A stretch of 64,000 nucleotides of DNA from Streptosporangium carneum. Its GTDB lineage: Bacteria > Actinomycetota > Actinomycetes > Streptosporangiales > Streptosporangiaceae. Of this stretch, positions 35,434 through 44,768 are shown one piece after another. The stretch covers positions 1-64,000 of the forward strand of contig NZ_BSEV01000015.1 of the NCBI RefSeq assembly GCF_027922005.1, written 5' to 3'. The first letter of the stretch is position 1, and the number at the start of each line of letters is the position of its first letter. Below the pieces are notes generated by a model that was not told the DNA's origin, did no database searches, and worked only from the letters and a program-made list of their open reading frames with translations. The position numbers and the translations under genes are program-made.

Positions 35434-36888
35434 ATGCGAACGCTCGACGATCTGCTCGAACCCCTGCTCGGCCTGGACGGGCGGCCCGCGCCGCTCGCCG
35501 GACCGCTGCGCGGCCTGCTGAGCGCCGTCTTCACCCGGCTGCGCGAACAGTTGGAGCAGCGGGCCGCGCAGACACCGAGGGAGCTGTACCTGCGCGGCCG
35601 GGACCTGGCCGGCATGTTCGACGCCGTCCGCTGGGTGCCGGACATGGGGCTGCACCGGGCGGTCGTGGCCGAGCTCGCCGACCCGGCTAGTCCGCTGCGC
35701 GTCCCGTTGTGGATCGCGCTGGGTGATCTGGCGGGGCAGCTGCTCTCCCTGCTCCACCGCGACGGCCCCCGGGAACGGGGAGAGGAGGAGAGTCGTCTCG
35801 TGCTCGGTCTTGTCGCCCTGCTGGTCGGCCTCACCCATCCGGAGACCCGTGCCGGAGCCGAGGCCTCCGCCGGTCAGGGAGGTCAGGACGCGCGTGCCCG
35901 CCGTTCGGGGGAGGAGACGCCGGGGCAGGCTCCCGGCGCGGCGCGGCGGCAGCCTTCGGAGGAGGCGGGGGAGAAGGCCCCGGAGGCGTTCGGCAGGCCT
36001 CGGCGGGAGGCGGCCGACCGCTTCGGAGACGAGGCGTCCGGCGGGGAGGGCGGCGAGCGGGACGAGCCCGTGGACCTCGTCGTGCGGCTGCGGGACGAGT
36101 ACGACCGCCTCTACCAGGACAGCCACCTCTACCTTGGCGAGCCGATGGAGGCTCCCGCGACCGCCAAGGGGCTGTGGATCGGGCTGCACGTGGCCTGCCT
36201 GCGGCTGCCGGACGAGATCGCCAGAGCCCAGCGCGAGCACTTCGCGAGGGTGTTCGCGGGCGCGCCGGGGGAGGGGATCGTCCCGCCGCTGCCCGCCATC
36301 GGCTTCGCCGGGTTCGGCGACGTCGACAGGCCGGAGGACGGCCGATGGCGGTCCCCGACGGCGACGCGGATGTACGACATCCTCATCACGATGTTCGCCG
36401 TCGCCGAGCTCGACCCGAGGATCTACCACGGCCTCGACGAGATGGCGCGGGACGCGGGGACCCCGATCCGGCTGGACGTCGGGACCCGCCGCCAGTACCA
36501 GGAACGGGCGTGGACCAGGCTGCGGGAGCTCGACGACCTCCCCCAGGGCAGCGACCTGGAGATCAGGTATCTGGCCTGGGTCGACGAGGCCGTCTCCTCG
36601 TTCTTCCCGCTGCCGCTGCCCGTTCCCGGCAGCTGGTGGGCCGAGCGTTACCGGCGTTCCCGTGCCCTGGTGCTGGAGGCGGTCAAGGCGGCGGGAGGCA
36701 AGGTCGACATCCTGGACGGCAAGGTCTACGACAGGGCGCTGCGCAGGAAGCTCAGCGGCACCCCCATGATCCTGCCCGTCGTCGACGAGGCCGACGCCGA
36801 CCGGGTGATGTGGACTCTGCGGCTGCCGTGGGAGTTCAACGGCAGCGGTGAGCCGGGGCGGGTCATATACAGCGTCAAGCGTCGTTGA
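35434..36888 (+). CDS. Conserved hypothetical protein of the Srf-like operon
   Basis: 484 residues; the ATG at 35434 follows the SrfB-like stop by 19 nt. The N-terminal ~130 residues are Leu-rich and helical. Residues ~140-205 are a charged, low-complexity linker. The C-terminal ~270 residues form a compact domain (LYLGEPMEAPATAKGLWIGL, IGFAGFGDVDRPEDGRWRSP, MYDILITMFAVAELDPR). I do not recognise a family. By position it could be an analogue of the third Srf protein. It has no signal peptide or catalytic motif. Confidence 0.7.
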   Translation: MRTLDDLLEPLLGLDGRPAPLAGPLRGLLSAVFTRLREQLEQRAAQTPRELYLRGRDLAGMFDAVRWVPDMGLHRAVVAELADPASPLRVPLWIALGDLAGQLLSLLHRDGPRERGEEESRLVLGLVALLVGLTHPETRAGAEASAGQGGQDARARRSGEETPGQAPGAARRQPSEEAGEKAPEAFGRPRREAADRFGDEASGGEGGERDEPVDLVVRLRDEYDRLYQDSHLYLGEPMEAPATAKGLWIGLHVACLRLPDEIARAQREHFARVFAGAPGEGIVPPLPAIGFAGFGDVDRPEDGRWRSPTATRMYDILITMFAVAELDPRIYHGLDEMARDAGTPIRLDVGTRRQYQERAWTRLRELDDLPQGSDLEIRYLAWVDEAVSSFFPLPLPVPGSWWAERYRRSRALVLEAVKAAGGKVDILDGKVYDRALRRKLSGTPMILPVVDEADADRVMWTLRLPWEFNGSGEPGRVIYSVKRR

Positions 36889-36982
36889 GGCGTCGTCGAG
36901 CGGAGACTGCCGAACATCCCTTTCTCTTCATATCCCTGTTTTCGTGATGATTAGGACATATATCGCCGGGTAGGACCGCACC

Positions 36983-39900
36983 ATGGCACAGGGGGGATGG
37001 ATCTCCCGCTGGCCGGTCCTCCGGCAGCTCAGGGGAGAGAACGCCAGGGGCTCGGCCGCCCGTTCGGCGCGCACCGACGCGCTGAGGCCCAGGACCGAGG
37101 ACGCCGACAGCGTCGCCCGGTCGGTCTGCCCCTACTGCGCGGTCGGATGCGGCCAGCTCGTCTACGTCAAGGACGGCCGCGTCACCCAGATCGAGGGCGA
37201 CCCCGACTCGCCCATCTCGCGCGGCAGGCTGTGCCCGAAGGGATCGGCGAGCAAACAGCTCGTCACCCACCCCGGCAGGCAGACCCAGGTGCTCTACCGG
37301 CGTCCGCACGGCACGGAGTGGGAGAGCCTCGACCTCGAGACCGCGATGGACATGATCGCCGACCGGGTGGTCCGCACCCGGCGGGAGACCTGGCAGCAGG
37401 AGGAGGGGGGCAAGGTCGTCCGGCGCACCATGGGCATCGCGAGCCTGGGCGGGGCGACGCTGGACAACGAAGAGAACTACCTGATGAAGAAGCTCTACAC
37501 CGCCCTCGGCGCGATCCAGGTGGAGAACCAGGCGCGTATTTGACACTCCTCCACCGTCCCCGGTCTGGGGACCAGCTTCGGGCGCGGCGGCGCGACGGAC
37601 TTCCAGCAGGATCTCGCGAACGCGGACTGCATCGTCATCCAGGGCTCCAACATGGCCGAATGCCACCCGGTCGGCTTCCAGTGGGTGGTCGAGGCCAAGG
37701 CCAGGGGGGCGAAGGTGTTCCACGTCGACCCGCGCTTCACCCGGACCAGCGCGATCGCCGACCGGCACCTGCCGATCCGCGCGGGCAGCGACATCGTCCT
37801 GCTCGGCGCGCTGATCAACCACGTCCTGGCCAACGAGCTGGACTTCCGCGAGTACGTGACGGCCTACACCAACGCCTCGTCGATCGTCTCCGACGACTTC
37901 AGGGACACCGAGGACCTGGACGGGCTGTTCTCGGGCTTCGACCCGGACACGCGTAAGTACGACCCGTCGAGCTGGGCCTACGCCGGAGGCAGGCAGGAGG
38001 CCGCCGCGGGGCAGCGCAGCGAGCAGTTCGAGGGCGGCGGGCGACGGGAGGACGGCGCCGGGCGGGGACAGGGCGAACCCGAGGCAGGCGAGCAGATGGA
38101 GGGCGGCGCGCGCCACGCCGAGGCGGCGGGCGCCGACCAGTACGGCTCGGGCGGAGCCGAGACGGAGGCCAGGCCCCTGACCGACCCGACGCTGCGTCAC
38201 CCGCGCTGCGTCTACCAGATCCTCAAACGGCACTTCGCGCGTTACACCCCCGAGATGGTCGAGGAGGTGTGCGGCATCCCCCGAGAGGGCTTCACGGAGC
38301 TCGCCGAGGCGATCACGGCCAACTCGGGGCGCGAGCGCACCACCGCGTGGGCCTACGCGGTCGGCTGGACCCAGCACACCGTCGGCGCGCAGTACATCCG
38401 TACGGCCTCGATCCTGCAGCTGCTGCTGGGCAACATGGGCCGCCCCGGCGGCGGCATCCTGGCGCTGCGCGGCCACGCCAGCATCCAGGGCTCGACCGAC
38501 ATCCCGACGCTGTTCAACATCCTGCCGGGCTACCTTCCGATGCCGCACGCCCACCGGCACGAGAACCTGGACGACTACCTGGCCCACGCGGGCGCGGACA
38601 CGGGTTTCTGGGGCAGGAAGCGCTCCTACATGGTCAGCCTGCTCAAGGCGTGGTGGGGGGAGGCGGCCACCGAGGACAACGACTTCTGCTTCGGCCACCT
38701 GCCCCGCCTCACCGGAGACCACGGCCACTACACGACCGTGATGGCGCAGATCGACGGCACGGTGAAGGGCTACTTCGTGGTGGGGGAGAACCCCGCCGTC
38801 GGCTCCTCGGGGGGCAGGACACAACGGCTCGGGCTGGCCAACCTCGACTGGCTCGTGGTGCGCGACCTCACCCTGGTCGAGACGGCCACGTTCTGGAAGG
38901 ACGGCCCCGAGCTGAGGACCGGGGAGACGCGCACCGAGGACGTCGCCACCGAGGTGTTCTTCATGCCCGCCGCCAGCCACGTGGAGAAGGAGGGCACCTT
39001 CACCAACACCCAGCGGCTGCTGCAGTGGCGGCACAAGGCGCTCGACCCGCCCGGCGACTGCCGCAGCGAACTGTCGTTCTACTACCACCTCGGCAAACGA
39101 ATCAGGGCTCGTCTGTCCGACGACGAGATCGACCGCCCGCTGCGCGAGCTGACCTGGGACTACCCGGAGGAGGGCGAGCGCGCGGAGCCCTCGGCCGAGG
39201 CCGTGCTGCGCGAGATCAACGGCACCGGCCCCGACGGGCGGGCGCTGTCGGCCTACACCGAGCTCGAACCCGACGGCTCGACCCGGTGCGGCTGCTGGAT
39301 CTACTGCGGGGTCTACGCCGACGAGGTCAACCAGGCGGCCAGGCGCAAGCCGGGACGTGAGCAGAGCTGGGTCGCGCCCGAATGGGGCTGGGCGTGGCCC
39401 GCCAACCGGCGCACCCTCTACAACCGGGCCTCCGCCGACCCGCAGGGCCGCCCGTGGAGCGAACGCAAGGCCTACGTCTGGTGGGACGCGGACAGGGGCG
39501 AGTGGACCGGGCACGACGTGCCCGACTTCGAGAAGGACAAGCCGCCGGACTACCTGCCGCCGGAGGGGGCGCTGGCCGAGGCGGCGCTGGCCGGGACCGA
39601 CCCGTTCATCATGCAGGCCGACGGCAAGGGCTGGCTGTTCGCCCCCGCGGGGCTGGCGGACGGGCCGCTGCCGACCCACTACGAGCCGCACGAGTCGCCG
39701 CTGCGCAACCCCCTGTACGGCCAGCAGGCCAACCCCGCGCGCCGGATCTACCACCGCGAGGAGGCCCCGTACAACCCGCCGCAGTCGCCGCGCTTCCCGT
39801 ACGTGCTCACGACCTACCGGCTCACCGAGCACCACACGGCGGGGGCCATGAGCAGGCCGCTGGCCTACCTGGCCGAGCTGCAGCCCGAGCTGTTCTGCGA

Positions 39901-40243
39901 GGTCTCGCCGCTGCTCGCCGAGCGGCTCGGGCTGGTCAACGGCGGCTGGGCGACCATCGTGACGAGCCGTACTGCGATCGAGGCCCGTGTCCTGGTCACC
40001 GATCGCGTCCGGCCGCTGCGGCTGGCGGGCAGGACGGTCCACCAGATCGGCCTGCCGTACCACTGGGGCTGGGGCGGCGGCGGACTCGTGACCGGCGACG
40101 TCGCCAACGACCTGCTGCCCCTCGTGCTCGACCCGAACGTCTACATCCAGGAGGGCAAGGCCGTCACCTGCGACCTGCGCCCCGGCAGGCGTCCCACGGG
40201 CAGGGCACTGCTCGAACTGATCCAGGAGTACCGCGATGGCTGA
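36983..40243 (+). CDS. Formate dehydrogenase catalytic subunit, selenocysteine-containing (UGA at 37541-37543)
   Basis: 1086 residues if the in-frame TGA at 37541 is read as selenocysteine (residue 187). The context NQARI-U-HSSTVPGLGTSFG is the conserved Mo/W-bis-MGD active site of FdnG/FdoG-type enzymes. The N-terminal 4Fe-4S motif is CPYCAVGCGQLVYVKDG...CPKG. A Gly/Glu/Gln-rich insert of about 60 residues (~335-395) interrupts the catalytic domain. The C-terminal molybdopterin-dinucleotide-binding domain (RLTEHHTAGAMSR) is complete. It oxidises formate to CO2. A SECIS hairpin follows the TGA, and selD and tRNA-Sec lie downstream, which supports recoding rather than a mutation. Confidence 0.93.
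37541..37572 (+). promoter_or_regulatory. Bacterial SECIS element after the selenocysteine UGA
   Basis: The UGA at 37541 is followed by a 6-bp hairpin GTCCCC (37556-37561) with GGGGAC (37567-37572) and the loop GGTCT. That loop matches the GGUCU core of known fdh SECIS loops that bind SelB. The spacing of 12 nt after the UGA is within the bacterial range. Confidence 0.85.
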
Positions 40244-41159
40244 GCGGATGGGCTTCTTCACCGACACGAGCGTCTGCATCGGGTGCAAGGCCTGCGAGGT
40301 GGCCTGCAAGGAATGGAACGACGTGCCCGACGACGGGTTCGTCTTCAGGGCGACCTCCTATGACAACACGGGAGCCCTGGGGGCCGACAGCTGGCGTCAC
40401 GTGGCCTTCATCGAGCAGTCGCGGCCGATACGGCGAGAACGCGAACAGGCGGGCCCCGAAGGCGGCCTGGACGGCCTGGACGTCCTGGGCGAACTGGGCG
40501 GTCCGGGCGCTCCGGGCGGCTCTGACGGGCCGGGCGGACCAGGCGGACCAGGCGGGCCTGACGGGCAGGAGGGCGTCGAGGGCTGGCTGATGTCGTCCGA
40601 CGTCTGCAAGCACTGCACGCACGCCGCCTGCCTGGACGTCTGCCCGACCGGCGCGCTGTTCCGCACCGAGTTCGGCACGGTCGTGGTGCAGGCGGACGTC
40701 TGCAACGGCTGCGGGTACTGCGTGCCCGCCTGCCCCTACGGCGTGATCGACCGGCGGGAACGCGACGGCAGGGCGTTCAAGTGCACGATGTGCTACGACC
40801 GCCAGCTCGGCGGCCTCGAACCCGCCTGTGCCAAGGCCTGTCCGACCGACTCCATCCAGTTCGGGCCGCTGGACGAGCTGCGGGCCAGGGCCGAGGAGCG
40901 GGTGGAGCGGCTGCGCGGCGAGGGCAGGGCGCGGGCCCGCCTCTACGGGGCGGATCCCGACGACGGCGTGGGCGGGGACGGGGCGTTCTTCCTGCTGCTC
41001 GACGATCCGGAGGTGTACGGCCTCCCTCCCGACCCGGTGGTCACGACCCGGGACCTGCCCGCGATGTGGCGGTGGGCGGCGGGCGCCGCGCTGTCCCTGG
41101 CCGGAGCCGTCGCGGTGTCCTTCGCGACCGCGGGGAGGGGCCGGGGGTGGCGGCGGTGA
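40236..41159 (+). CDS. Formate dehydrogenase iron-sulfur (beta) subunit
   Basis: 307 residues; the start overlaps the catalytic gene by 8 nt. Four ferredoxin-type Cys clusters are visible: CIGCKACEVACK, CKHCTHAACLDVCP, CNGCGYCVPACP and CTMCYDRQLGGLEPACAKACP. They form the electron wire from the active site to the membrane. An unusual collagen-like insert (GPGAPGGSDGPGGPGGPGG) of about 40 residues splits clusters 1 and 2. The C-terminus carries one membrane helix (AAGAALSLAGAVAVSFATAG), as in FdnH. It works with the subunits on either side. Confidence 0.92.
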   Translation: MAERMGFFTDTSVCIGCKACEVACKEWNDVPDDGFVFRATSYDNTGALGADSWRHVAFIEQSRPIRREREQAGPEGGLDGLDVLGELGGPGAPGGSDGPGGPGGPGGPDGQEGVEGWLMSSDVCKHCTHAACLDVCPTGALFRTEFGTVVVQADVCNGCGYCVPACPYGVIDRRERDGRAFKCTMCYDRQLGGLEPACAKACPTDSIQFGPLDELRARAEERVERLRGEGRARARLYGADPDDGVGGDGAFFLLLDDPEVYGLPPDPVVTTRDLPAMWRWAAGAALSLAGAVAVSFATAGRGRGWRR

Positions 41160-41176
41160 GGCGCGGGGAGGAGGCG

Positions 41177-42148
41177 ATGGTCCCCGAGGCCGAGTTCCGG
41201 TCCTACTACGGGCAGCCGATCATCAAATCCCCCGTCTGGCACGAGCCGCACATGCCGGTCTACCTCTACCTCGGAGGTCTGTCCGGGACCGCGTCCACGA
41301 TGGCCGCCGCCGCCCGGATCGCGGGGAACGACCGCCTCGCCCTGACCGCCAGGGTCACCGCGGCGCTCGGGGCCGCCGCGGGCGCGGGATTCCTGGTGGC
41401 CGAGCTCGGCCGTCCCGAGCGGTTCCTCAACATGCTGCGCGTGTTCAAGCCGACCTCCCCGATGAGCATGGGCTCCTGGCTCCTGGCCGTCCACAGCGGG
41501 CTGACCGCGCTCGCCGCGGCCTCCGCGCTCGGTCCCGTCCTGCCGCCCTCCCCGGTCACCGCCGTCCTGCGCGCCCCCGCCGTCGCCTCGGTCCTGCCCG
41601 CCGCGGGCGACGCCGCCGTCATGGCCACCGTGCTCACGGGGCCGCTCATGTCCACCTACACCGCCGTCCTCCTGGCGGACACCGCCGTGCCAGCCTGGCA
41701 CGAGGCGCACAGGGAGCTGCCGTTCCTGTTCGCGGGGAGCGCGCTGGCCAGCGCCGGCGCCGCGGGCATGCTGGCGACCCCTCACGCCCAGGCGGCCCCC
41801 GCCCGTGCCGCCGCCGTGCTGGGGGCGGTCGTGGAGACGGTCGCGGGCGCGGTGATGGAACGGCGACTGGGCCTGGTCGGCGAGCCGTACCGGCAGGGGA
41901 AGGCGGGCCGCAGAATGCGCCTCGCCCGCGCCCTGACGGTCGGAGGAGGGCTGCTCGCCGTCGTCGCCGGACGGAGCCGCGTCCTGACCGGCCTGTCCGG
42001 CGCCGCCCTCACCGCGGGCGCGCTGTGCACCCGCTTCGGGCTCCTGGAGGCGGGCAGGGCGTCGGCCGCGGACCCGAAGTACACCGTGGTCCCCCAGCGC
42101 CGCCGCCTCGACGCGGGCAGGCCCGCGTCGGTCCCCGCCGGACCGTAG
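41177..42148 (+). CDS. NrfD-type membrane subunit of formate dehydrogenase
   Basis: 323 residues from the ATG at 41177, preceded by GGGGAGGAGG; a GTG at 41156 overlapping the upstream stop is also possible. About eight hydrophobic segments (VTAALGAAAGAGFLVAELG, SWLLAVHSGLTALAAASAL, ELPFLFAGSALASAGAAG) and the SPMSMGSW motif are NrfD/PsrC-like. It anchors the complex and passes electrons to menaquinone, and is distinct from the haem b subunit FdnI. The frame ends at 42148, facing selD. Confidence 0.88.
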   Translation: MVPEAEFRSYYGQPIIKSPVWHEPHMPVYLYLGGLSGTASTMAAAARIAGNDRLALTARVTAALGAAAGAGFLVAELGRPERFLNMLRVFKPTSPMSMGSWLLAVHSGLTALAAASALGPVLPPSPVTAVLRAPAVASVLPAAGDAAVMATVLTGPLMSTYTAVLLADTAVPAWHEAHRELPFLFAGSALASAGAAGMLATPHAQAAPARAAAVLGAVVETVAGAVMERRLGLVGEPYRQGKAGRRMRLARALTVGGGLLAVVAGRSRVLTGLSGAALTAGALCTRFGLLEAGRASAADPKYTVVPQRRRLDAGRPASVPAGP

Positions 42149-42252
42149 GCGTCGCCCGCGGAGCCCGGACCGCGGACGCGGAGGGAGGCTCCGTACGGGC
42201 CCGAACCGGTCGGGGCGAGCGCCCGCGACGGTCATGGAGCCGGAACGGCCGC

Positions 42253-43317
42253 TCAGCGCAGCCTCAGGGGCGTGCCGTCGGAGGGGACGAGCTCGCCGAC
42301 GACCGGAGCGCCGGGGACCTCGCCCGCCACGAGCAGGCCGCCCGAGGTCTGGGCGTCGGCGAGCAGCAGCAGGTCCTCCTCGGCGAACGGGCCGCGGTCC
42401 AGGTGCGGCTCGACCCAGGCCAGGTTGCGGCGGGTGCCGCCGCTGACGTGGCCGTCCCGCACCGCCTCGCGCGCCCCCTCCAGGTACGGCACGGCCGCCA
42501 CGTCGACCACGGCCGTGACCGCGCTCGCCCTGGCCAGCTTGTACAGATGGCCCAGCAGGCCGAACCCGGTCACGTCCGTCGCGCACTCCGCGCCCGCGGC
42601 GAGCGCGGCCCTCGAGGCGTCGCGGTTCAGCGCGGTCATCGCCGCGACCGCCTGCGGGAAGACCTCGCCGGTCGCCTTGTGCCGGGTGTTGAGCACCCCG
42701 ACGCCGAGTGGTTTGGTCAGCGAGATCGGCAGCCCCGGCCGCCCGCCGTCGATGCGCAGCAGCCGTTCCGGGTCGGCCAGGCCTGTGACGGCCATGCCGT
42801 ACTTCGGCTCGGGGTCGTCGACGCTGTGGCCGCCCGCGACGTGACAGCCCGCGGCCCGCGCCACGTCGAGGCCCCCGCGCAGCACCTCCTTCGCCAGCTC
42901 CATCGGCAGCCGCTCCCTGGGCCAGCACAGCAGGTTGACGGCCACCAGCGGCTCGCCGCCGACCGCGTACACGTCGGACAGGGCGTTGGCCGCGGCGATC
43001 CGCCCCCAGTCGTAGGGGTCGTCGACCACGGGGGTGAAGAAGTCGGCGGTCGCCACGAGCGCGCGGCCGCCCTCGATCCGGACCACGGCGGCGTCGTCGC
43101 CGTCGTCCAGCCCGATGACCAGCTCGCCCGCGGGGGAGAAGAGACGGGAGGCGTCCTCGGGACCGGTGAGGAGACCGGCGACGACGGCCTCCAGCTCGCC
43201 TGGCGGGATCTTGCAGGCGCAGCCGCCCCCGTGGGCGTAACCCGTCAGCCTGATCGCGCCCCGCCCGGATCCGGGCGGCCGCGCGGAGACGCCCCGCCCC
43301 GTCGTCGTTCCCGTCAT
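42253..43317 (-). CDS. selD: Selenide, water dikinase
   Basis: 354 residues. The catalytic Cys and Lys are in TGYAHGGGCACKIPPGELE, so this is the Cys form. An AIR-synthase-like ATP-binding fold follows (VIGLDDGDDAAVV, VVDDPYDWGRIAAANALSD, CHVAGGHSVDDPEPKYG). It makes selenophosphate, the selenium donor for Sec-tRNA synthesis by SelA. It sits between the formate dehydrogenase operon and tRNA-Sec. selA and selB are not in this window. Confidence 0.95.
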   Translation of the reverse strand: MTGTTTGRGVSARPPGSGRGAIRLTGYAHGGGCACKIPPGELEAVVAGLLTGPEDASRLFSPAGELVIGLDDGDDAAVVRIEGGRALVATADFFTPVVDDPYDWGRIAAANALSDVYAVGGEPLVAVNLLCWPRERLPMELAKEVLRGGLDVARAAGCHVAGGHSVDDPEPKYGMAVTGLADPERLLRIDGGRPGLPISLTKPLGVGVLNTRHKATGEVFPQAVAAMTALNRDASRAALAAGAECATDVTGFGLLGHLYKLARASAVTAVVDVAAVPYLEGAREAVRDGHVSGGTRRNLAWVEPHLDRGPFAEEDLLLLADAQTSGGLLVAGEVPGAPVVGELVPSDGTPLRLR

Positions 43318-43409
43318 GCCGCCTCCCCTGGTGGGCCCTTCCGAGGCTGCCCGGCGCGCCGCCGCCCCGCGTCCCGCAGTCCTACCCGCCCGCGAGTATG
43401 TTCTCCCCT

Positions 43410-43502
43410 GGAGGCGTCTGGGCGCCTGGTGGCCCCCGCGGTCTTCAAAACCGACGAGGCCGAGGTCCTCGGCCTGGCGGGTTCGATTCCCGTCCGCCTC
43501 CG
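43410..43502 (+). tRNA. selC: tRNA-Sec (anticodon UCA)
   Basis: A 93-nt tRNA with the acceptor GGAGGCG paired to CGCCTCC, anticodon TCA at 43445-43447 in the loop CTTCAAA, and a long variable arm (GAGGCCGAGGTCCTCGGCC). The T-arm is GGCGGGTTCGATTCCCGTC. The long variable arm and UCA anticodon identify it as tRNA-Sec. The CCA end is not encoded. An integrase gene begins about 100 bp downstream, so selC is the likely attachment site of the island to the right. Confidence 0.93.
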
Positions 43503-43603
43503 CTGCCTGGGCGAATGCGCGAAACCCGGGAAAGACGAGCCGGACGAGGCGGCGTCAATGACCTTGTTTGACGCCTCGATGGGAACAAGATGGGAACACC
43601 GCG

Positions 43604-44164
43604 TCACGATGTTGCTTCTTCCGGCGTCTTTCGCTCCGGGATGAGCGCCACAACTTTCTCCGCGGCGTCATCCAGCACAGCCTGCCGAACGTGCTGGTAG
43701 AGGTCCCGGGTGATGGTCGTCGTGGAGTGGCCGAGTTGCACGGAGACGACCTTCACATCCAGGCCGGCTTCCAGGCCCAGTGTGGCTGCCGTGTGCCGAG
43801 CCTCATGCAGCCTGATCGCCGGCAGTCCTGCGGCCTTCCTGATCACCCGGAACTGCTCTGACACCCAATCAGGGGAGGGCACTTGGCCGTTTCTGCGCGG
43901 AAAGACCAGGTCGTTGTCCTCGTAGCCGTCGCCGGCCGCGAGCCGCGCCCGCAGCTGGGCCTTCTTGTGAGCCTTCAGCAGGCGTACGGTTTCCGCATCG
44001 AGTGAGACGACTCGCTTACCTGCCCTGGACTTCGGGGTGTCGATGACGATGCGCCCCCCGTACTGCAGGACGGTCTGGAAAATCGTGGCATGCCCGGTGG
44101 TCAAAGCGATGTCGCTCCACCGAAGTCCACACGCTTCGCCGCGGCGAAGCCCGCGGAGCAGCAT
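43604..44164 (-). pseudogene. Tyrosine recombinase (integrase), N-terminally truncated
   Basis: 186 residues covering only the catalytic domain. The triad is present: Arg in LRGLRRGEACGL, His-x-x-Arg in LHEARHTAATLGLE, His in VQLGHSTTTITRD, and the nucleophile Tyr in LYQHV. The N-terminal core-binding domain (about 180-200 aa) is missing, cut at about 44165 where an unrelated phage-like frame on the other strand begins. It lies just downstream of tRNA-Sec, the expected attachment site. It is probably inactive, although the catalytic half is intact. Confidence 0.85.
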
Positions 44165-44166
44165 GA

Positions 44167-44379
44167 GTATCTGCCCTCACCGGTGCTCTGTCGACGATTC
44201 TGGCGGGTCTCGCCTCGTTCGGGCTGCCACTCACTGAGCAGCAGTCCGCGACCTTCGTAATCCTGGTGTCTGCGGTGCTTGGCTTGGTGCTGCGAGCCAA
44301 CGTGGCGCCCAAGGACGGCCCAGTCACGCCCACCATCGTGGTGGAGAACTACCACGAGTCCGTGCGGCCTCAGCGGTAA
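44167..44379 (+). pseudogene. Remnant of a phage-type small membrane protein (3' part)
   Basis: An open frame without a start codon follows a stop at 44164 and reads ALSTILAGLASFGLPLTEQ, then a hydrophobic helix FVILVSAVLGLVL and TIVVENYHESVRPQR before TAA. This looks like the C-terminal end of a small phage or plasmid membrane protein. It abuts the truncated integrase on the other strand, as expected for a deletion that removed the 5' ends of both genes. The short length limits confidence. Confidence 0.5.
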
Positions 44380-44390
44380 CATCGATTCGC

Positions 44391-44406
44391 GGGCCGCTGG
44401 GCCCTT
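44391..44406 (+). terminator. Short GC hairpin with T-run
   Basis: GGGCC-GCTG-GGCCC followed by TTTT lies just after the phage-gene remnant on the plus strand. Confidence 0.6.
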
Positions 44407-44430
44407 TTCCGTGCGGTTCTCGAAGACGAT

Positions 44431-44477
44431 GAAGGCCCCTCGCAATGCCGCCATGCTGGCGTTGTGAGGGGGCCTTC
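44431..44477. terminator. Large imperfect hairpin
   Basis: GAAGGCCCCTC pairs with GAGGGGGCCTTC, with an inner stem CAATGCC/GGCGTTG. It may be a terminator of the deleted element or a structured RNA end. Confidence 0.55.
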
Positions 44478-44597
44478 TGCTCCCGTTCCCCGGCACGTTC
44501 ACGGGCACAGATCCGGTCTACCTCCGAGTTCCTCGGATGCCCAGATTGTTTCGCAAAAACAGATGCTTTTGTTATGGCCGTAAATCGAGGAGTCCGC

Positions 44598-44750
44598 ATG
44601 CCCGTTGAGGAGACCGCCATCCGCGACCTGCGGAACGTTCCGCTCGCTCTGGTAGGGGAGGGCGAGGTGGATGCCGTCCTGCGGCGGATCCTGCTGGACA
44701 GCGTAGGCGTAGACAGGGTGCCGGTGGCGGCGTTCAACTCCTCGATCTGA
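44598..44750 (+). CDS. FxSxx-COOH-type RiPP precursor peptide, 50 aa (orphan)
   Basis: Starts at the ATG at 44598 with GAGGAG five bases upstream. The peptide ends VPVAAFNSSI, which fits the F-x-S-x-x-COOH ending of the family whose Phe and Ser side are cyclised by FxsB-type radical SAM enzymes (cyclophanes). The body (IRDLRNVPLALVGEGEVDAV) suits the family leader. No FxsB homologue or STAND ATPase partner is adjacent, so it is an orphan in this window. A 67-aa Cys-rich peptide gene follows in the same orientation 18 nt later. Confidence 0.75.
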   Translation: MPVEETAIRDLRNVPLALVGEGEVDAVLRRILLDSVGVDRVPVAAFNSSI

Positions 44751-44768
44751 TGCGCAGAGGAGTTGAGC

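Noticed and set aside
37541-37543. Premature stop codon making the formate dehydrogenase a pseudogene
   Set aside because: The stop is at the active-site Sec position, followed by a SECIS hairpin, with selD and selC nearby.
36875-40309. Minus-strand open frame of 1144 codons opposite the formate dehydrogenase
   Set aside because: Antisense shadow with biased Val/Arg/Gly composition and no motif.
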